A stretch of DNA of 64,000 nucleotides from Halomonas sp. QHL1 (GCF_001882345.1 NZ_MINL01000001.1:62001-126000), one strand, 5' to 3'; positions 52,527 through 62,417 are shown, counted from the first letter of the stretch. Notes: generated by a model not told the origin, from the letters alone. Numbers and translations: made by a program.

Positions 52527-55024
52527 TGATTGGCCTCTTCTGCCAGTAAGGCCCGCGGTGAAGCGCGCCAGAAACGCAGCGTGGGCAGGGCCGCTGCCAA
52601 GAGCGCCACACCGACGGCGGTTGCCAGTGTCACGGCCATTTCCCAGGGAAACAGATAGAGCGGCAGTCGCCAGCCGAAGGCGGCCACATTGATAATGGCC
52701 ACTAATCCCCAGGTAATCACGATACCCAGCGGGACGGCCAGCAGGCCGGTGACTAACGCTGCGCCGCCTAGTTGCGCCAAATTCAATTGTGCCAGCTGTG
52801 TTCGAGGAACGCCCAGCGCCCATAGAGGTGCTAACTGTTGGCGTCGGCTGCGCGCCTGGGCTAACAGGCTGGCGAATAGCGCGAGGGCCGCTACTGCGAG
52901 GGTCAATACATTCAGTGCGCGGGTGATGGTAAATGTGCGCTCGAAAATCTCGGTGGCGATACGCTTAATCCCGGCTTGGTCGCTTAGCGCATCGCTGCCG
53001 AGGACAAAGCGTTCGCGCAGAGCAGCACGCAGGGCATCAACATTGGCGTCATCATTCAACACTAACCCCATGGAGCTCGGCGGCGCATTAAAACGCGCGG
53101 CAAGCTGGGGCGATGCCACCAGCACCTGCCCGCTGGGGTTGCCGTAGTCGGGATAAATAGCGGCGATTGTTAGCGTTTCATTGGCGCCCGGCGCGCTCAG
53201 GGTTAGGCGATTACCGGGGGCAAGATTCTCTGCGGTGGCAAGTTGCTCGTTAACAAAAATCGCACCATCGCCAAAGGCTGCCCAAGCGGATGCGCGGTCT
53301 TGTTGGGTTGCCAGCAACGGCCAGTGAGGGGTTAATGATTTGCCTGGGGTGATGCCGTAAAGCTCGATAGGTGTGCCTAAAGCGCGACTACCTTCTGGCG
53401 TTGTGGCGGCCTGTAGGGTGGCATCACTGCGCCGAGTGAGCAGACGCTCGAAGACCTCCGGGCGATCAGCCAGCCAAACATCAATATCCGCATACTGCTC
53501 GGTGGGGGCATTCAAATAGAGCGGGGCGACTAGCCGCTGATCAAGCCAGTCTAAAAACGTAAGACGAAAGCCGCCGACCATGCTACCCACCCCCAGATTG
53601 GTCGCTAAGGCGATGAGTAGTGCCATCATGGCCAGTGACAGTCTGGGTAACTGAAGCTGCATATCCGCCATTGCCCAGTGAATAAGCGGGCGCCGCCGGA
53701 CAAGGTGTGTCAGCGTTCTCAGTACCAGCGCTAAAAAGGGCGGGAGCCACAGGGCGCTTGCCAGCAGCAGCGCGGCAATTAGCCCAAAACCTGCCACTAA
53801 GCCATCGCCAGGGGGCTGGAAACGTAACCAGGCATACAGCGCTAGCGCAATGCTCAAGGCGATCGCACCACCGATGCCCATTAGTGTTAATTGCCGACGG
53901 TAACCACTACGCCAAGCCTGCATCTGGCCTAATTCCAGCATGTTTAAGCGAGCAGCGCGCCATAATACGCCGCTGCCCGCCAGCAGTAGCCCGCTAAGGC
54001 TAACCGCCAGCCCTCCCACCCAGTAATGCCAAGGCAGGTTTAGCTCTTGCCCCACACCTGCGCCATAGAGTGAGCCCAGGGTGGCAGCGACATCGGGCAG
54101 TAACAAGCGTGCCAGCCATACACCGCTGGCTATACCGGCAAGCGCTCCGATTAGGCCGAGCAGAATTAGCTCTAAGCTGAGCGCTATGACTAAACGGCGC
54201 CCTGATACACCCAGCACCCGCAGGGTGCGCAGCATGCCCAGGCGTTGCTCTAAAGCCAGGCCCAGCGCCGCCTGAACAATGAAGAGTCCCACGACCCAGG
54301 CAAGTAGCCCCAGCGCGGTAAGGTTTAGGTGAAAGCTTTCAGTCAGTTGGCCGGGGGAGGCAAGCGTGGTGGCGCGGGTGAGTGTTAATCCGGTGGGCGT
54401 TTCTGATAGTGCTCCCGGTGCGGCCACAATGCGCGTAATCTCATCGCCGCTTTCAAGTAACCGGGCTGCGGCGGCAATATCCATGATCAGCGTGTCCGGC
54501 GGTAGCGCTGGGGCTAAAACGAGCGGCGGGAGTGTCTTGCCATCTTTCAGGGTCGGGGTGGCACCCGAGGCTTTTTCGCGCTCTATTCCTAGGGCTGCCA
54601 AGGCGTCAGGCGCTACGCGTGTTTGCCACGGGGGGCTTAGAAAATCGCTTAGCGAAGTAGACGTGTTTACTTGAGCCAGTGCGTTATCGCTGGAAAGGGT
54701 AAGGGGGTCAATACCGATCAGGGTTAGCCGTGTGCCATCTTGAGTAACGACTTCACCCTCTAGCATGGGCGAAACGGGCAAGCCTGCTTGGCGCAGGGAG
54801 TGATACTCGGTACGACTGAATGGTGTGCCATCGCGCCGCTCAAGTTGATCCAGCTGGGTGTCAAACATTGCATCGGCGCGGTCATAGCTGTCTCGCGCGG
54901 TGGCATTGATCGCTTGGATACCACTCCATAGGGCGCTGGCCACCCATAGGCCGAGTAGCAGCATGATCAGTTGGCCGGGATGGCGCCGGTAGTGGCTAAG
55001 TAACGTTGCTAGAACCCGGGTCAT
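52523..55024 (-). CDS. FtsX-type ABC transporter permease
   Basis: An 833-aa permease of the large two-FtsX-domain type. It has one N-terminal helix (about 17-37), a long periplasmic domain (40-235), three helices near 240-345 (GLLAWVVGLFIVQAALGLALEQRLGM), a middle helix set near 375-490, a second periplasmic domain, and a final three helices (700-815, with QLAPLWALGVPRTQLAQLNLAQ). These permeases work with LolD-like ATPases to extract lipids or act mechanically in the envelope. It overlaps both neighbours by ATGA, making a tight three-gene unit with the ATPase and the AttH-like lipoprotein. Confidence 0.88.
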   Translation of the reverse strand: MTRVLATLLSHYRRHPGQLIMLLLGLWVASALWSGIQAINATARDSYDRADAMFDTQLDQLERRDGTPFSRTEYHSLRQAGLPVSPMLEGEVVTQDGTRLTLIGIDPLTLSSDNALAQVNTSTSLSDFLSPPWQTRVAPDALAALGIEREKASGATPTLKDGKTLPPLVLAPALPPDTLIMDIAAAARLLESGDEITRIVAAPGALSETPTGLTLTRATTLASPGQLTESFHLNLTALGLLAWVVGLFIVQAALGLALEQRLGMLRTLRVLGVSGRRLVIALSLELILLGLIGALAGIASGVWLARLLLPDVAATLGSLYGAGVGQELNLPWHYWVGGLAVSLSGLLLAGSGVLWRAARLNMLELGQMQAWRSGYRRQLTLMGIGGAIALSIALALYAWLRFQPPGDGLVAGFGLIAALLLASALWLPPFLALVLRTLTHLVRRRPLIHWAMADMQLQLPRLSLAMMALLIALATNLGVGSMVGGFRLTFLDWLDQRLVAPLYLNAPTEQYADIDVWLADRPEVFERLLTRRSDATLQAATTPEGSRALGTPIELYGITPGKSLTPHWPLLATQQDRASAWAAFGDGAIFVNEQLATAENLAPGNRLTLSAPGANETLTIAAIYPDYGNPSGQVLVASPQLAARFNAPPSSMGLVLNDDANVDALRAALRERFVLGSDALSDQAGIKRIATEIFERTFTITRALNVLTLAVAALALFASLLAQARSRRQQLAPLWALGVPRTQLAQLNLAQLGGAALVTGLLAVPLGIVITWGLVAIINVAAFGWRLPLYLFPWEMAVTLATAVGVALLAAALPTLRFWRASPRALLAEEANQ

Positions 55025-55686
55025 GGTGTCGCGTCTAGTAGACGACCGTGGCGCAGGCGTAGGCAGCGATCAAGCGGTGCCGCCACTTGCAGGCTGTGGG
55101 TGACGATGAGTAGGGCGCAATGCGTTTCGCGAACCAGGCTCAATAGCAGGTCAAGCACTTCGCCTGCGGTGGTTTCATCCAAATTGCCCGTGGGTTCATC
55201 GGCGAGCAGCAGAGGCGGGCGCGGTGCCAGAGCACGGCCAATGGCTAAGCGCTGCTGCTGCCCGCCAGAGAGCTGCTCAGGGTAACGTTTTTCCATGCCC
55301 GTCAGCCCGAGCCGCTTAATTAAGTAGCCTGACCAGTCAGCGTCGTCGCGGCTGGCTAGGCGCGCCTGCAAGCGCAAATTGTCGATCACCGTTAGGCTGG
55401 GGACTAAATGGAACTGCTGGAAGACTAAACCCAATTGCTCGCGGCGTAGTTTGGCGCGGGTGGGCTCGGGTAAAGAGGCGACGTTCTGTCCTTCGAGGGT
55501 AATGACACCTTGGTCGGGTAGATCTAATCCGGCGGCAAGATGAAGTAGAGTGGATTTGCCGCTCCCAGATTCGCCCATTAGCCCTAGGCTTTGCCCGGCG
55601 GCCAAGCGTAGGGATACATTTTCAAGCACCTTCAACGGGCCTTGGGGCGTCGCGTAGGTTTTATGTACCTGGTGAAGTTCCAGCAT
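55021..55686 (-). CDS. LolD-like ABC transporter ATP-binding protein
   Basis: A 221-aa ATPase of the MacB/LolD/FtsE group. Walker A is GESGSGKST, the Q-loop GLVFQQFHLVPSLTVIDNL, signature LSGGQQQRLAIGRAL, Walker B LLLADEPTGNLD and H-loop VTHS. The ATG at 55686 is preferred to a TTG six codons upstream. It energises the overlapping FtsX-type permease. The same trio (ATPase, FtsX permease, AttH lipoprotein) occurs in other gammaproteobacteria such as Vibrio; the transported molecule is not known. Confidence 0.9.
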   Translation of the reverse strand: MLELHQVHKTYATPQGPLKVLENVSLRLAAGQSLGLMGESGSGKSTLLHLAAGLDLPDQGVITLEGQNVASLPEPTRAKLRREQLGLVFQQFHLVPSLTVIDNLRLQARLASRDDADWSGYLIKRLGLTGMEKRYPEQLSGGQQQRLAIGRALAPRPPLLLADEPTGNLDETTAGEVLDLLLSLVRETHCALLIVTHSLQVAAPLDRCLRLRHGRLLDATP

Positions 55687-55730
55687 GGCGGCTCTTATTG
55701 TCAACTGAGAGGCTAAACAACAGGCATAGG

Positions 55731-57293
55731 CTAGTCGATGCTAGTAGGTGCTCCCGGAGCGCCGCGTTCGCCATGCACCGCTATCCCGCCCCTGCCCGTG
55801 CGTTTAATGAAATACATGCTCTTATCAGCGGCATCAATAAGCTCACCCGCATCACCAAATCCTCCATCACCTAAGCAGGCAATGCCAATCGAGACAGACA
55901 CATGGATAGGGTGTTGGCCGTCGTAAGCCATGGGCATTTTTTCTAACCGCTGGGCAATTCGTTTAGCGAATACTTGGGCTGCCTGTGCATCTTCATCTGG
56001 CAAAATGACCAGAAACTCTTCGCCGCCCCAGCGTCCTGCAAGATCACCTTCACGAATGAGCGCCTGTAGCGTTTTACCGAATTTTTGTAGTACATGGTCG
56101 CCCATTTGGTGCCCGTATTGATCGTTTAACTTCTTAAAGTGGTCAAGGTCAATAAATACCACGGACATGTTGCGAGACTGTTGCTGGCACAAAATAAAGC
56201 GCTTATGCATCTGCTCCTCAAGCCAGGATCGGTTGGCAAGACCGGTGAGCATGTCTGTTCGTGAGCGCTCTTCTAACTCATCTTGCCGCTGGCGCAGGGA
56301 GGCAAGCTCCGCTTGGTGCGTATCAAGGCGTGCTTTGAGCTGTAGTGTTTGTTGAAACAGCAGTTGCTGAGCTTCAGCAAGCAGCGATTCGTTATCCTGC
56401 AATGGGGGGGCCGTCATTTGCAGCATGTCCACCAGCGCTGGTAACTGTTCCTGAATATTCTCTAACAAATGCCGTAACGAGATTGCCTGGGCGCCATGAT
56501 AGATTTCAAATTCTCGCAATACGGAGACGAGCGATCGCGCTGGGTGTGATGAGAGCCAGGTATCGGCGATGGAGCCAGATAGCTGAATGCATAGCATGTC
56601 GGGAGCGGTAATGTCGTATTCGCCGTGACTATCACAGATGCGCTGAGCAAGCGGTGAAGGAACCCCCCATTTAGCAGCAAGCCAAGCGCCTACTTGAGAA
56701 TGATCGCAGCCAAAAAGCTGCTGTTCAGATACTGATAACTGCCGATGAGATAATGCCACTTCAGCATATAAGTCATTGCTCTCTTTCGGGTATATCCCCC
56801 GTAATGCCATGATGCCAATGTCTTGAAGCAACGCTGCTGTAAACACAGGCCCTGCCATATCGGGGCAGAGGTGGATGGCAAGGTGTCGTGCTGCTAACGA
56901 GGCAATGATGGAGCGCATCCATACCCGCTGGTAATGGACGTCAACTCCCCTGTTTTGAAGCAGGCTGAAGCTCATCACCGCTGCCAGCGTGGTGTCTAAA
57001 CCTAGACGAGCCGTCGCTTCCTGACACGCGTGCACCTTTATATGGCTACGCGAGAAAAAAGCGCTGTTGGCAAGGGTAATAATGCGCATGGTTAAGGCGG
57101 GATCACGCTCGATGGCATTAGCGTAGTCGCTAACCGACGGATGCTCGGTACGCGCCATTTTCAAGACATTGACAGCAACAGCGGGCAGAGTGGGTAAGGT
57201 TGGACACTTGAGTAGATCAGCTACCAAAAATGATGGTAATTCAGTCTTTAAAACCAGCTCGTTCGAATTATCCCTTTCCTGGATAGCCTGCAT
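55731..57293 (-). CDS. HDOD-GGDEF protein, diguanylate cyclase
   Basis: A 520-aa soluble protein. The N-terminal HDOD domain (about 15-255) has LLKCPTLPTLPAVAVNVLKMAR, ERDPALTMRIITLANSAFF and LLQDIGIMALRGIYP. A coiled coil (about 300-345) leads to a C-terminal GGDEF domain (350-505) with an intact GGEEF. The inhibitory site REGD lies five residues before it. It is therefore likely active and feedback-inhibited. HDOD domains are non-catalytic HD relatives used for protein signalling. The ATG at 57293 has AAGGAG 6 bases before; an upstream in-frame start at 57341 has none. Confidence 0.9.
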   Translation of the reverse strand: MQAIQERDNSNELVLKTELPSFLVADLLKCPTLPTLPAVAVNVLKMARTEHPSVSDYANAIERDPALTMRIITLANSAFFSRSHIKVHACQEATARLGLDTTLAAVMSFSLLQNRGVDVHYQRVWMRSIIASLAARHLAIHLCPDMAGPVFTAALLQDIGIMALRGIYPKESNDLYAEVALSHRQLSVSEQQLFGCDHSQVGAWLAAKWGVPSPLAQRICDSHGEYDITAPDMLCIQLSGSIADTWLSSHPARSLVSVLREFEIYHGAQAISLRHLLENIQEQLPALVDMLQMTAPPLQDNESLLAEAQQLLFQQTLQLKARLDTHQAELASLRQRQDELEERSRTDMLTGLANRSWLEEQMHKRFILCQQQSRNMSVVFIDLDHFKKLNDQYGHQMGDHVLQKFGKTLQALIREGDLAGRWGGEEFLVILPDEDAQAAQVFAKRIAQRLEKMPMAYDGQHPIHVSVSIGIACLGDGGFGDAGELIDAADKSMYFIKRTGRGGIAVHGERGAPGAPTSID

Positions 57294-57486
57294 TACTCTC
57301 TCCTTACTCGTATTGGCTTGCAGCCGCCCTAAACTGTCCATGGCAATTGCCGTATTGGACAGTGGTCGTGATATTCAATCGTTTGTATTAAACCATCTTA
57401 GGCGATTAGCTTGCGAAATACTTACCTATAAATGCTGTTGTTTTTTACAAAGGAATACTCAAAAAATACGCTAAACCGGGTTGTTA

Positions 57487-57504
57487 TGTAAGATATTTCT
57501 TACA
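57487..57504. promoter_or_regulatory. perfect inverted repeat in the HDOD/GntR gap
   Basis: TGTAAGA (57487-57493) and TCTTACA (57498-57504) are perfect inverted arms with a 4-base spacer in the 363-base divergent gap. The protein that would bind it is not known. Confidence 0.4.
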
Positions 57505-57582
57505 AGTATGGGGGAATTGGCCATAGGGTAGTGAGGCACGCTGTTCGACTAAAGAGTAAGTGCCGAGGCCTTTTTTTATCTC

Positions 57583-57626
57583 TGGTCGACTACCATACTA
57601 GTCATATCAGTGATGGTCGCTAACCA
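57583..57626 (+). promoter_or_regulatory. two TGGT-N5-ACCA boxes, candidate GntR operators
   Basis: TGGTCGACTACCA (57583-57595) and TGGTCGCTAACCA (57614-57626) share arms and the TGGTCG start; centres are 31 bases apart, close to three helical turns. They precede the GntR gene by 31 and 62 bases, as expected for autoregulation and operon control by this FCD-type regulator. Confidence 0.55.
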
Positions 57627-57656
57627 CCACGGACTTCTTTATTAGGATCAAGTGCA

Positions 57657-58436
57657 ATGCACACGACATTACAAACGCTATGGCAGGAAACACACGATGG
57701 AGAATCAGTACGCCAACGGCTATTTCACGTGCTGCGGCAGTCGATTATCCAGATGGTGCTGGCGCCGGGTCAGGCGTTATCGGAAAAGGAGCTTGCCGAT
57801 ACCTTTTCGGTGAGCCGTCAGCCTGTGCGGGAAGCTTTCATAAGGCTCTCCGAGGCTGGGCTGGTGGAAGTAAAGCCTCAGCGCGGCACCTATGTCGTGA
57901 AGATATCCCAGCGGGCGGTGCTTGAGGCGCGCTTTGTCCGTGAGGCGGTTGAGGTAGCGGTGGTAAGGCTGGCGGCTGAAAAGGGATTGGATCCAGGAGT
58001 GCTGACAGACCTACATGACCTGTTAGCACGGCAGCGTCGTTGTATTGAGCCTAATGATAATGACCGTTTTTATCGCCTTGACGAAGCCTTCCACCGAACG
58101 CTTTCGCTGGGGGTAAAGCAGCATGCAGCCTGGAAAGTCATTGAAGAAGTCCGTGCTCAACTTGACCGAGTACGCTACCTCAGTGTGCCCCATAGCACCC
58201 CACTGGAACGGCTTGTGGATCAACATGCCAGCATTGTTGATGCCATTGAGGCGCGAGACGTTCAGCAAGCGGAAGAAGCTATGTCGCTTCATTTGCGTGA
58301 GATTTTAGTCTCTATGCCCGATCTGGTTCGTCGTTTCCCCGCTATGTTTGAAGAACAAGCAGCGTTTGAAGGGCAAGAAAGTCAACGGTTCAAAGAACAA
58401 GAAAACCCAGCTCTGAAGCAGGAGACGATCCAATGA
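57657..58436 (+). CDS. GntR-family (FadR/FCD subgroup) regulator of the sugar-acid operon
   Basis: A 259-aa repressor-type protein. Residues 15-82 are the winged helix ([46 protein letters not shown] in overlapping segments); residues 95-225 are the all-helical FCD ligand domain, with metal-site residues in the [13 protein letters not shown] helix (Asp, His) and later histidines ([13 protein letters not shown] and LHLREI). The ligand is probably a sugar acid such as mannonate, fructuronate or a related compound. It overlaps the dehydratase gene by ATGA and has two matching operator candidates upstream. Confidence 0.88.
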   Translation: MHTTLQTLWQETHDGESVRQRLFHVLRQSIIQMVLAPGQALSEKELADTFSVSRQPVREAFIRLSEAGLVEVKPQRGTYVVKISQRAVLEARFVREAVEVAVVRLAAEKGLDPGVLTDLHDLLARQRRCIEPNDNDRFYRLDEAFHRTLSLGVKQHAAWKVIEEVRAQLDRVRYLSVPHSTPLERLVDQHASIVDAIEARDVQQAEEAMSLHLREILVSMPDLVRRFPAMFEEQAAFEGQESQRFKEQENPALKQETIQ

Positions 58437-59644
58437 AGATCGAGCAGGCTTATACCATTGTGACCTCGCCGGGGCGCAATTTCGTGACGTTAAAGATTGT
58501 TACTGACCAGGGCGAATACGGTATTGGCGATGCCACGCTAAATGGCCGCGAAATGGCCGTGGTGGCCTACCTGGAAGAGCACGTTATCCCAACGTTAATC
58601 GGGCGCGATCCTCAGCGCCTCGAAGACATCTGGCACTACCTTTACCGCGGCGCTTACTGGCGGCGTGGGCCTATCACCATGAGTGCGATTGCCGCCGTTG
58701 ATATGGCACTGTGGGATATCAAGGCCAAGCTTGCGGGCATGCCGCTGTATCAACTGTTGGGTGGTAAGAGCCGTGACCGAGTGATGGTGTATGGCCATGC
58801 AACGGGGCGAGATATTGAAGCGTGCCTGGAAGAGGTCGCCCGTCATGTGGATGAGGGCTACAAAGCCGTGCGCGTTCAGGCGGGTGTGCCAGGCATTGCC
58901 AGTATTTATGGTGTCGCCAAAAAAGATGGCGAGCCGTATGAACCAGCCGATGCCGAGCTGCCTGCCGAGCATGTCTGGAGTACCAGCAAATATTTAAACC
59001 ATGTACCCAAACTGTTTGCCGCGGTGCGTGAGCGTTTTGGTGATGATTTGCACGTGCTACACGATGTTCATCACCGTCTGACGCCCATTGAGGCCGCCCG
59101 TTTAGGCAAAGAAGTTGAGCCCTACCATCTATTTTGGCTCGAAGACTGCGTGCCGGCTGAGAATCAGGAGGCGTTTGGTCTTATCCGTCAACATACCACC
59201 ACGCCGTTGGCGGTAGGCGAAGTCTTTAACAGTCTGTATGACGCCAAAGCGCTAATTGAAAATCAGTGGATCGACTATATCCGCGCCACCTTAACCCACG
59301 CTGGTGGTATTACCCATATGCGCCGCATCGCCGATTTGGCAGGGCTTTACCACGTGCGTACCGGTTTCCACGGCCCAACGGATCTTTCGCCGGTTTGTCT
59401 GGGTGCGGCGATTCACTTTGACACTTGGGTACCCAACTTCGGCATCCAGGAGTATATGCCGCATACCAGCGCCACGGACGAGGTCTTCCCCCACGATTAT
59501 CGCTTTGAAGATGGGCATTTCATTGTCGGTGAAAAGCCGGGGCATGGTGTTGATATCGATGAACAGTTAGCCAAGCAGTACCCCTATAAGCGTGCCAGCC
59601 TGCCGGTAAACCGGCTGGAAGACGGCACTCTGTGGCATTGGTAA
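58433..59644 (+). CDS. manD: ManD-type D-mannonate (D-gluconate) dehydratase, enolase superfamily
   Basis: A 403-aa enolase-superfamily dehydratase forming 2-keto-3-deoxy-D-gluconate from D-mannonate and, in some members, D-gluconate. It has the capping domain ([54 protein letters not shown]) and barrel metal ligands Asp in [10 protein letters not shown], Glu in [11 protein letters not shown] and Glu in LAVGEVFNS, with the acid/base His in [10 protein letters not shown]. It is the same protein type as E. coli RspA. The family includes high- and low-efficiency members, which sequence reading alone does not separate here. Coupled to the GntR gene. Confidence 0.9.
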   Translation: MKIEQAYTIVTSPGRNFVTLKIVTDQGEYGIGDATLNGREMAVVAYLEEHVIPTLIGRDPQRLEDIWHYLYRGAYWRRGPITMSAIAAVDMALWDIKAKLAGMPLYQLLGGKSRDRVMVYGHATGRDIEACLEEVARHVDEGYKAVRVQAGVPGIASIYGVAKKDGEPYEPADAELPAEHVWSTSKYLNHVPKLFAAVRERFGDDLHVLHDVHHRLTPIEAARLGKEVEPYHLFWLEDCVPAENQEAFGLIRQHTTTPLAVGEVFNSLYDAKALIENQWIDYIRATLTHAGGITHMRRIADLAGLYHVRTGFHGPTDLSPVCLGAAIHFDTWVPNFGIQEYMPHTSATDEVFPHDYRFEDGHFIVGEKPGHGVDIDEQLAKQYPYKRASLPVNRLEDGTLWHW

Positions 59645-59657
59645 GGAGATTACGTCG

Positions 59658-60680
59658 ATGAAAGCATTCCAGGTGAAGGCGCCTCACGACTACCAGGTAG
59701 CGGATGTTGAACCGCCCAAGGTGGCCGCTGGTGAAGCGCTGGTGCGTGTGGCATTTGCCGGTATCTGTGGCTCGGATATGCATATTATTCATGGCGACAA
59801 CGCTTTTGTGTGCTTTCCACGTATCACTGGTCATGAGTTTGCCGGGGTAGTGGAAGCGGTGGGGGAAGGCGTGCTTGACGTCACCGTCGGGGATCGTGTC
59901 TGCATTGACCCCGTTATCAGCTGTGGTGAGTGCTATCCCTGCCGTATTGGCCGTCCCAACGTGTGCAGTTCGCTTGAAGTGATCGGCGTGCATCGCGATG
60001 GCGGTTTTGAGGAGTTTGTTGCCGTCCCCGCGGCTAACGTGCACCACCTACCCGAGCATATAGGACTAGACGCTGCTGCCTTAGTTGAACCTTACACCAT
60101 TGCTGCCAACGTACTTGATCGTATGCAGCCGCACCCTGGTGATCGACTAATGATTCTGGGCGCTGGCGTTATTGGCCTGACGATCCTACAGATGGCTCTG
60201 GCCAAAGGCATCGAAGAGGTCATCGTCACTGACGTTATTAATGAGCGATTAGCGGCGGCAAAACAGCTTGGGGCAACACAGGTATTTAATAGCCGCGAGC
60301 AGGATGTGGAAAAAGAGGTGCTTGCCTTAACCCAGGGTGAAGGCGTACCGCTGATTGCTGATGCCGCCTGCGTGCCAGCGCTGTTACCGCAAATGCTGCG
60401 TTTAGCTTCGCCAGCAGGGCGCATTGGTCTGCTGGGCTTTAGCGTACAGCCCAGCGAGCTAGTGCAGTTAGAGGTGATTAAGAAAGAGCTGACTCTGGTC
60501 GGGTCGCGACTCAACAACCGTAAGTTTCCGGAGGTGCTTAAGCTAATGGCAAGTGGGCAGTTGGATCCGTTGGCGTTAGTTAGCCACCGGTTGCCGCTAA
60601 GTGACATGCCCAACGCCATCGACATGCTTGATCATCGTCCAGAAGAGGCCCGCAAGGTGCTGATTCAAATCAGTGCTTAA
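59658..60680 (+). CDS. zinc-dependent sugar-acid dehydrogenase (RspB/L-gulonate 5-dehydrogenase type)
   Basis: A 340-aa medium-chain dehydrogenase. Catalytic zinc ligands lie in AGICGSDMH and ITGHEFAG, the structural zinc lobe is CGECYPCRIGRPNVC, and the NAD fold starts MILGAGVIGLTILQMALAKG with acidic Asp in IVTDVINERLAA. It resembles E. coli RspB. In Chromohalobacter, dehydrogenases with this neighbourhood were assigned to L-gulonate oxidation to D-fructuronate; that role is inferred here from gene context. It starts 13 bases after manD with GGAG before the ATG. Confidence 0.87.
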   Translation: MKAFQVKAPHDYQVADVEPPKVAAGEALVRVAFAGICGSDMHIIHGDNAFVCFPRITGHEFAGVVEAVGEGVLDVTVGDRVCIDPVISCGECYPCRIGRPNVCSSLEVIGVHRDGGFEEFVAVPAANVHHLPEHIGLDAAALVEPYTIAANVLDRMQPHPGDRLMILGAGVIGLTILQMALAKGIEEVIVTDVINERLAAAKQLGATQVFNSREQDVEKEVLALTQGEGVPLIADAACVPALLPQMLRLASPAGRIGLLGFSVQPSELVQLEVIKKELTLVGSRLNNRKFPEVLKLMASGQLDPLALVSHRLPLSDMPNAIDMLDHRPEEARKVLIQISA

Positions 60681-60765
60681 GGGCGTTACTCCAACCCACG
60701 CCAACCCACGTGCAATTAATAGCTGCAATTAACAACTAACAACACCCGTGTGCAGGAGAAATACA

Positions 60766-61734
60766 ATGATCAAACAACTTATCACCAGCGCTGTTCTTGG
60801 GGCCGCCATGCTAGGCAGCCACTCACTAATGGCGGCCGACTTTACCCTGCGTTTTGGCCATTTAGCCAATGAGCAGAACATTTGGCACCAGGCCGCCGAG
60901 AAATTTAAAGAAGAGGTCGAAGCAAACTCTGACGGCCAGATTGAAGTACGCCTCTACCCCAGTGAGCAGCTTGGTAATGAAATGGACGTGATCAATAGTA
61001 TCCAGCTAGGTACGGCGGATATGACCATCACCGGTGAAAGCTTACAGAATTGGGCGCCTAAAGCCGCGATGATGGCGGTACCGTATGCCTTTCGAGATTC
61101 CGAACATCTTCATGCGGCAGTGAATGGTGACATTGGTGCAGAGATTGAAGCGCAAATCACTGAACGCACTAACCTGGTGCCCCTGGCATGGTTTGAGCGT
61201 GGCCCCCGCGAGCTGACCTCCAATCGTCCTATCCGCACGCCTGATGAGTTGGATGGGTTGCGTCTTCGCGTTCCTAACGTGCCGCTGTTCGTGGATACAT
61301 GGCAGGCAATGGGGGCACGTCCAACCCCAATGGCGTTTAGCGAAGTGTTTACAGCGCTGCAGCAAAACACACTGGAAGGTCAGGAAAACCCGCTTAGCCT
61401 GATCGAGAGCGCCAGCTTCAATGAGGTGCAGGACTACATCAACATGACCGGCCATGTGCGCAGCTGGATCTATGTGGTGATTGGCCGTAATCAGTTGGAA
61501 AGTATGCCGGATGAACTTCAGCAGGTGGTGCGAGACGCCGCTCAAACGATGCAGGAGTATCAGGCTGAGCTTTTCATTGAGGATCAGGAGCGTCTAGAGG
61601 AAGCGCTTCAGGAGCGTGGCATGGAGTTCGTGGAAGTTGATGTCGATGCGTTCGCAGAGAAAGCTCGCCCCGCTGTGCTTGAGGCTTTAACCGATGAGCA
61701 GCGTGAACTCTTTGATGCTATCCAGGACTTGTAA
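60766..61734 (+). CDS. dctP: TRAP transporter substrate-binding protein DctP
   Basis: A 322-aa TRAP binding protein. A signal peptide ends near SLMAAD (residue 23). The mature part shows TLRFGHLANEQNIWHQAAEKFKEEVEANSDGQIEVRLYPSEQLGNE, and the carboxylate-clamping arginine sits in LDGLRLRVPNVPLFVDTWQAMGARPTPMAFSEVFTALQ. TRAP systems import organic acids with a sodium gradient, favoured in halophiles; sugar acids are the expected ligands here. AGGAG precedes the ATG at 60766 by 7 bases. Confidence 0.93.
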   Translation: MIKQLITSAVLGAAMLGSHSLMAADFTLRFGHLANEQNIWHQAAEKFKEEVEANSDGQIEVRLYPSEQLGNEMDVINSIQLGTADMTITGESLQNWAPKAAMMAVPYAFRDSEHLHAAVNGDIGAEIEAQITERTNLVPLAWFERGPRELTSNRPIRTPDELDGLRLRVPNVPLFVDTWQAMGARPTPMAFSEVFTALQQNTLEGQENPLSLIESASFNEVQDYINMTGHVRSWIYVVIGRNQLESMPDELQQVVRDAAQTMQEYQAELFIEDQERLEEALQERGMEFVEVDVDAFAEKARPAVLEALTDEQRELFDAIQDL

Positions 61735-61772
61735 GTTCTTGGGCGTGAATTTTGAGTGAATGACTGAAGACG

Positions 61773-61797
61773 TTGGGCTGGCGAAATGCTAGCCCAA
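61773..61797 (+). other. stem-loop between dctP and dctQ
   Basis: TTGGGCTGGC (61773-61782) pairs with GCTAGCCCAA (61788-61797), one G-T pair, loop GAAAT, no T run. Probably an mRNA-stabilising structure that keeps the binding protein more abundant than the membrane subunits. Confidence 0.5.
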
Positions 61798-61836
61798 TCT
61801 CCACTGCAATAGCGGCTTGCCCTTGAGGATACGGTT

Positions 61837-62415
61837 ATGAACTCGGATCACAAATCGCTTGAACAGGAAGCGTTAGAGAGTCTGGATCCAATGGCGACGG
61901 TACCTAAACTAGCAGGACCCATTGGACGCGTGATTGGCTGGGTGGATAAATGCTTTCTAACCCTTGCCGTCGTGGCGCTTGTTGCGATTGCTGTCACGGT
62001 GCTGCTGCAAATTTGTTCGCGGCTATTTTTGCCGTTTTCGATAGCCTGGACTGAAGAGCTCTCGCGTTATCTGTTCATCTATATGGTGGCGCTATCTGTT
62101 GGTGTTGTGCTGCGAAAGAACCGAAACATTAGCGTTGAGCTTTTTCATCACCTGTTGGGGCCGCGCATGCAGGCGGCTTTTCAAGTGCTGATTTGCGCGT
62201 TGATTGGCCTGTTTGCCTTTCTAGTACTGCCTTACGCTTGGCAGTACGCGCAAAACGGCGCTTGGCAGACCTCGCCAACGCTTCACGTTCCCATGCTGTA
62301 TATCTTTTTCTCAACGGTAGTCACCTTTGCGCTACTCCTGGTCTACAGCTTGCTAGGGTGCCTTGAGGGAATTATCGCAATGTGTCGCTCCTCTGCCCCC
62401 CTTCAGGAGTCGTAA
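61837..62415 (+). CDS. dctQ: TRAP transporter small membrane subunit DctQ
   Basis: A 192-aa protein with four membrane helices (about 45-67, 77-97, 115-135 and 155-178) and the DctQ core stretch RLFLPFSIAWTEELSRYLFIYMVALSVGVVLRKN. Together with DctM it forms the transport channel. The first 35 residues are a polar cytoplasmic extension. It is followed by dctM after 2 bases. Confidence 0.92.
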   Translation: MNSDHKSLEQEALESLDPMATVPKLAGPIGRVIGWVDKCFLTLAVVALVAIAVTVLLQICSRLFLPFSIAWTEELSRYLFIYMVALSVGVVLRKNRNISVELFHHLLGPRMQAAFQVLICALIGLFAFLVLPYAWQYAQNGAWQTSPTLHVPMLYIFFSTVVTFALLLVYSLLGCLEGIIAMCRSSAPLQES

Positions 62416-62417
62416 GC

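Noticed and set aside
52527..52823. N-terminal extension of the AttH-like lipoprotein frame
   Set aside because: It is the FtsX gene read in another frame; the ATGA overlap and the lipobox signal fix the start at 52526.
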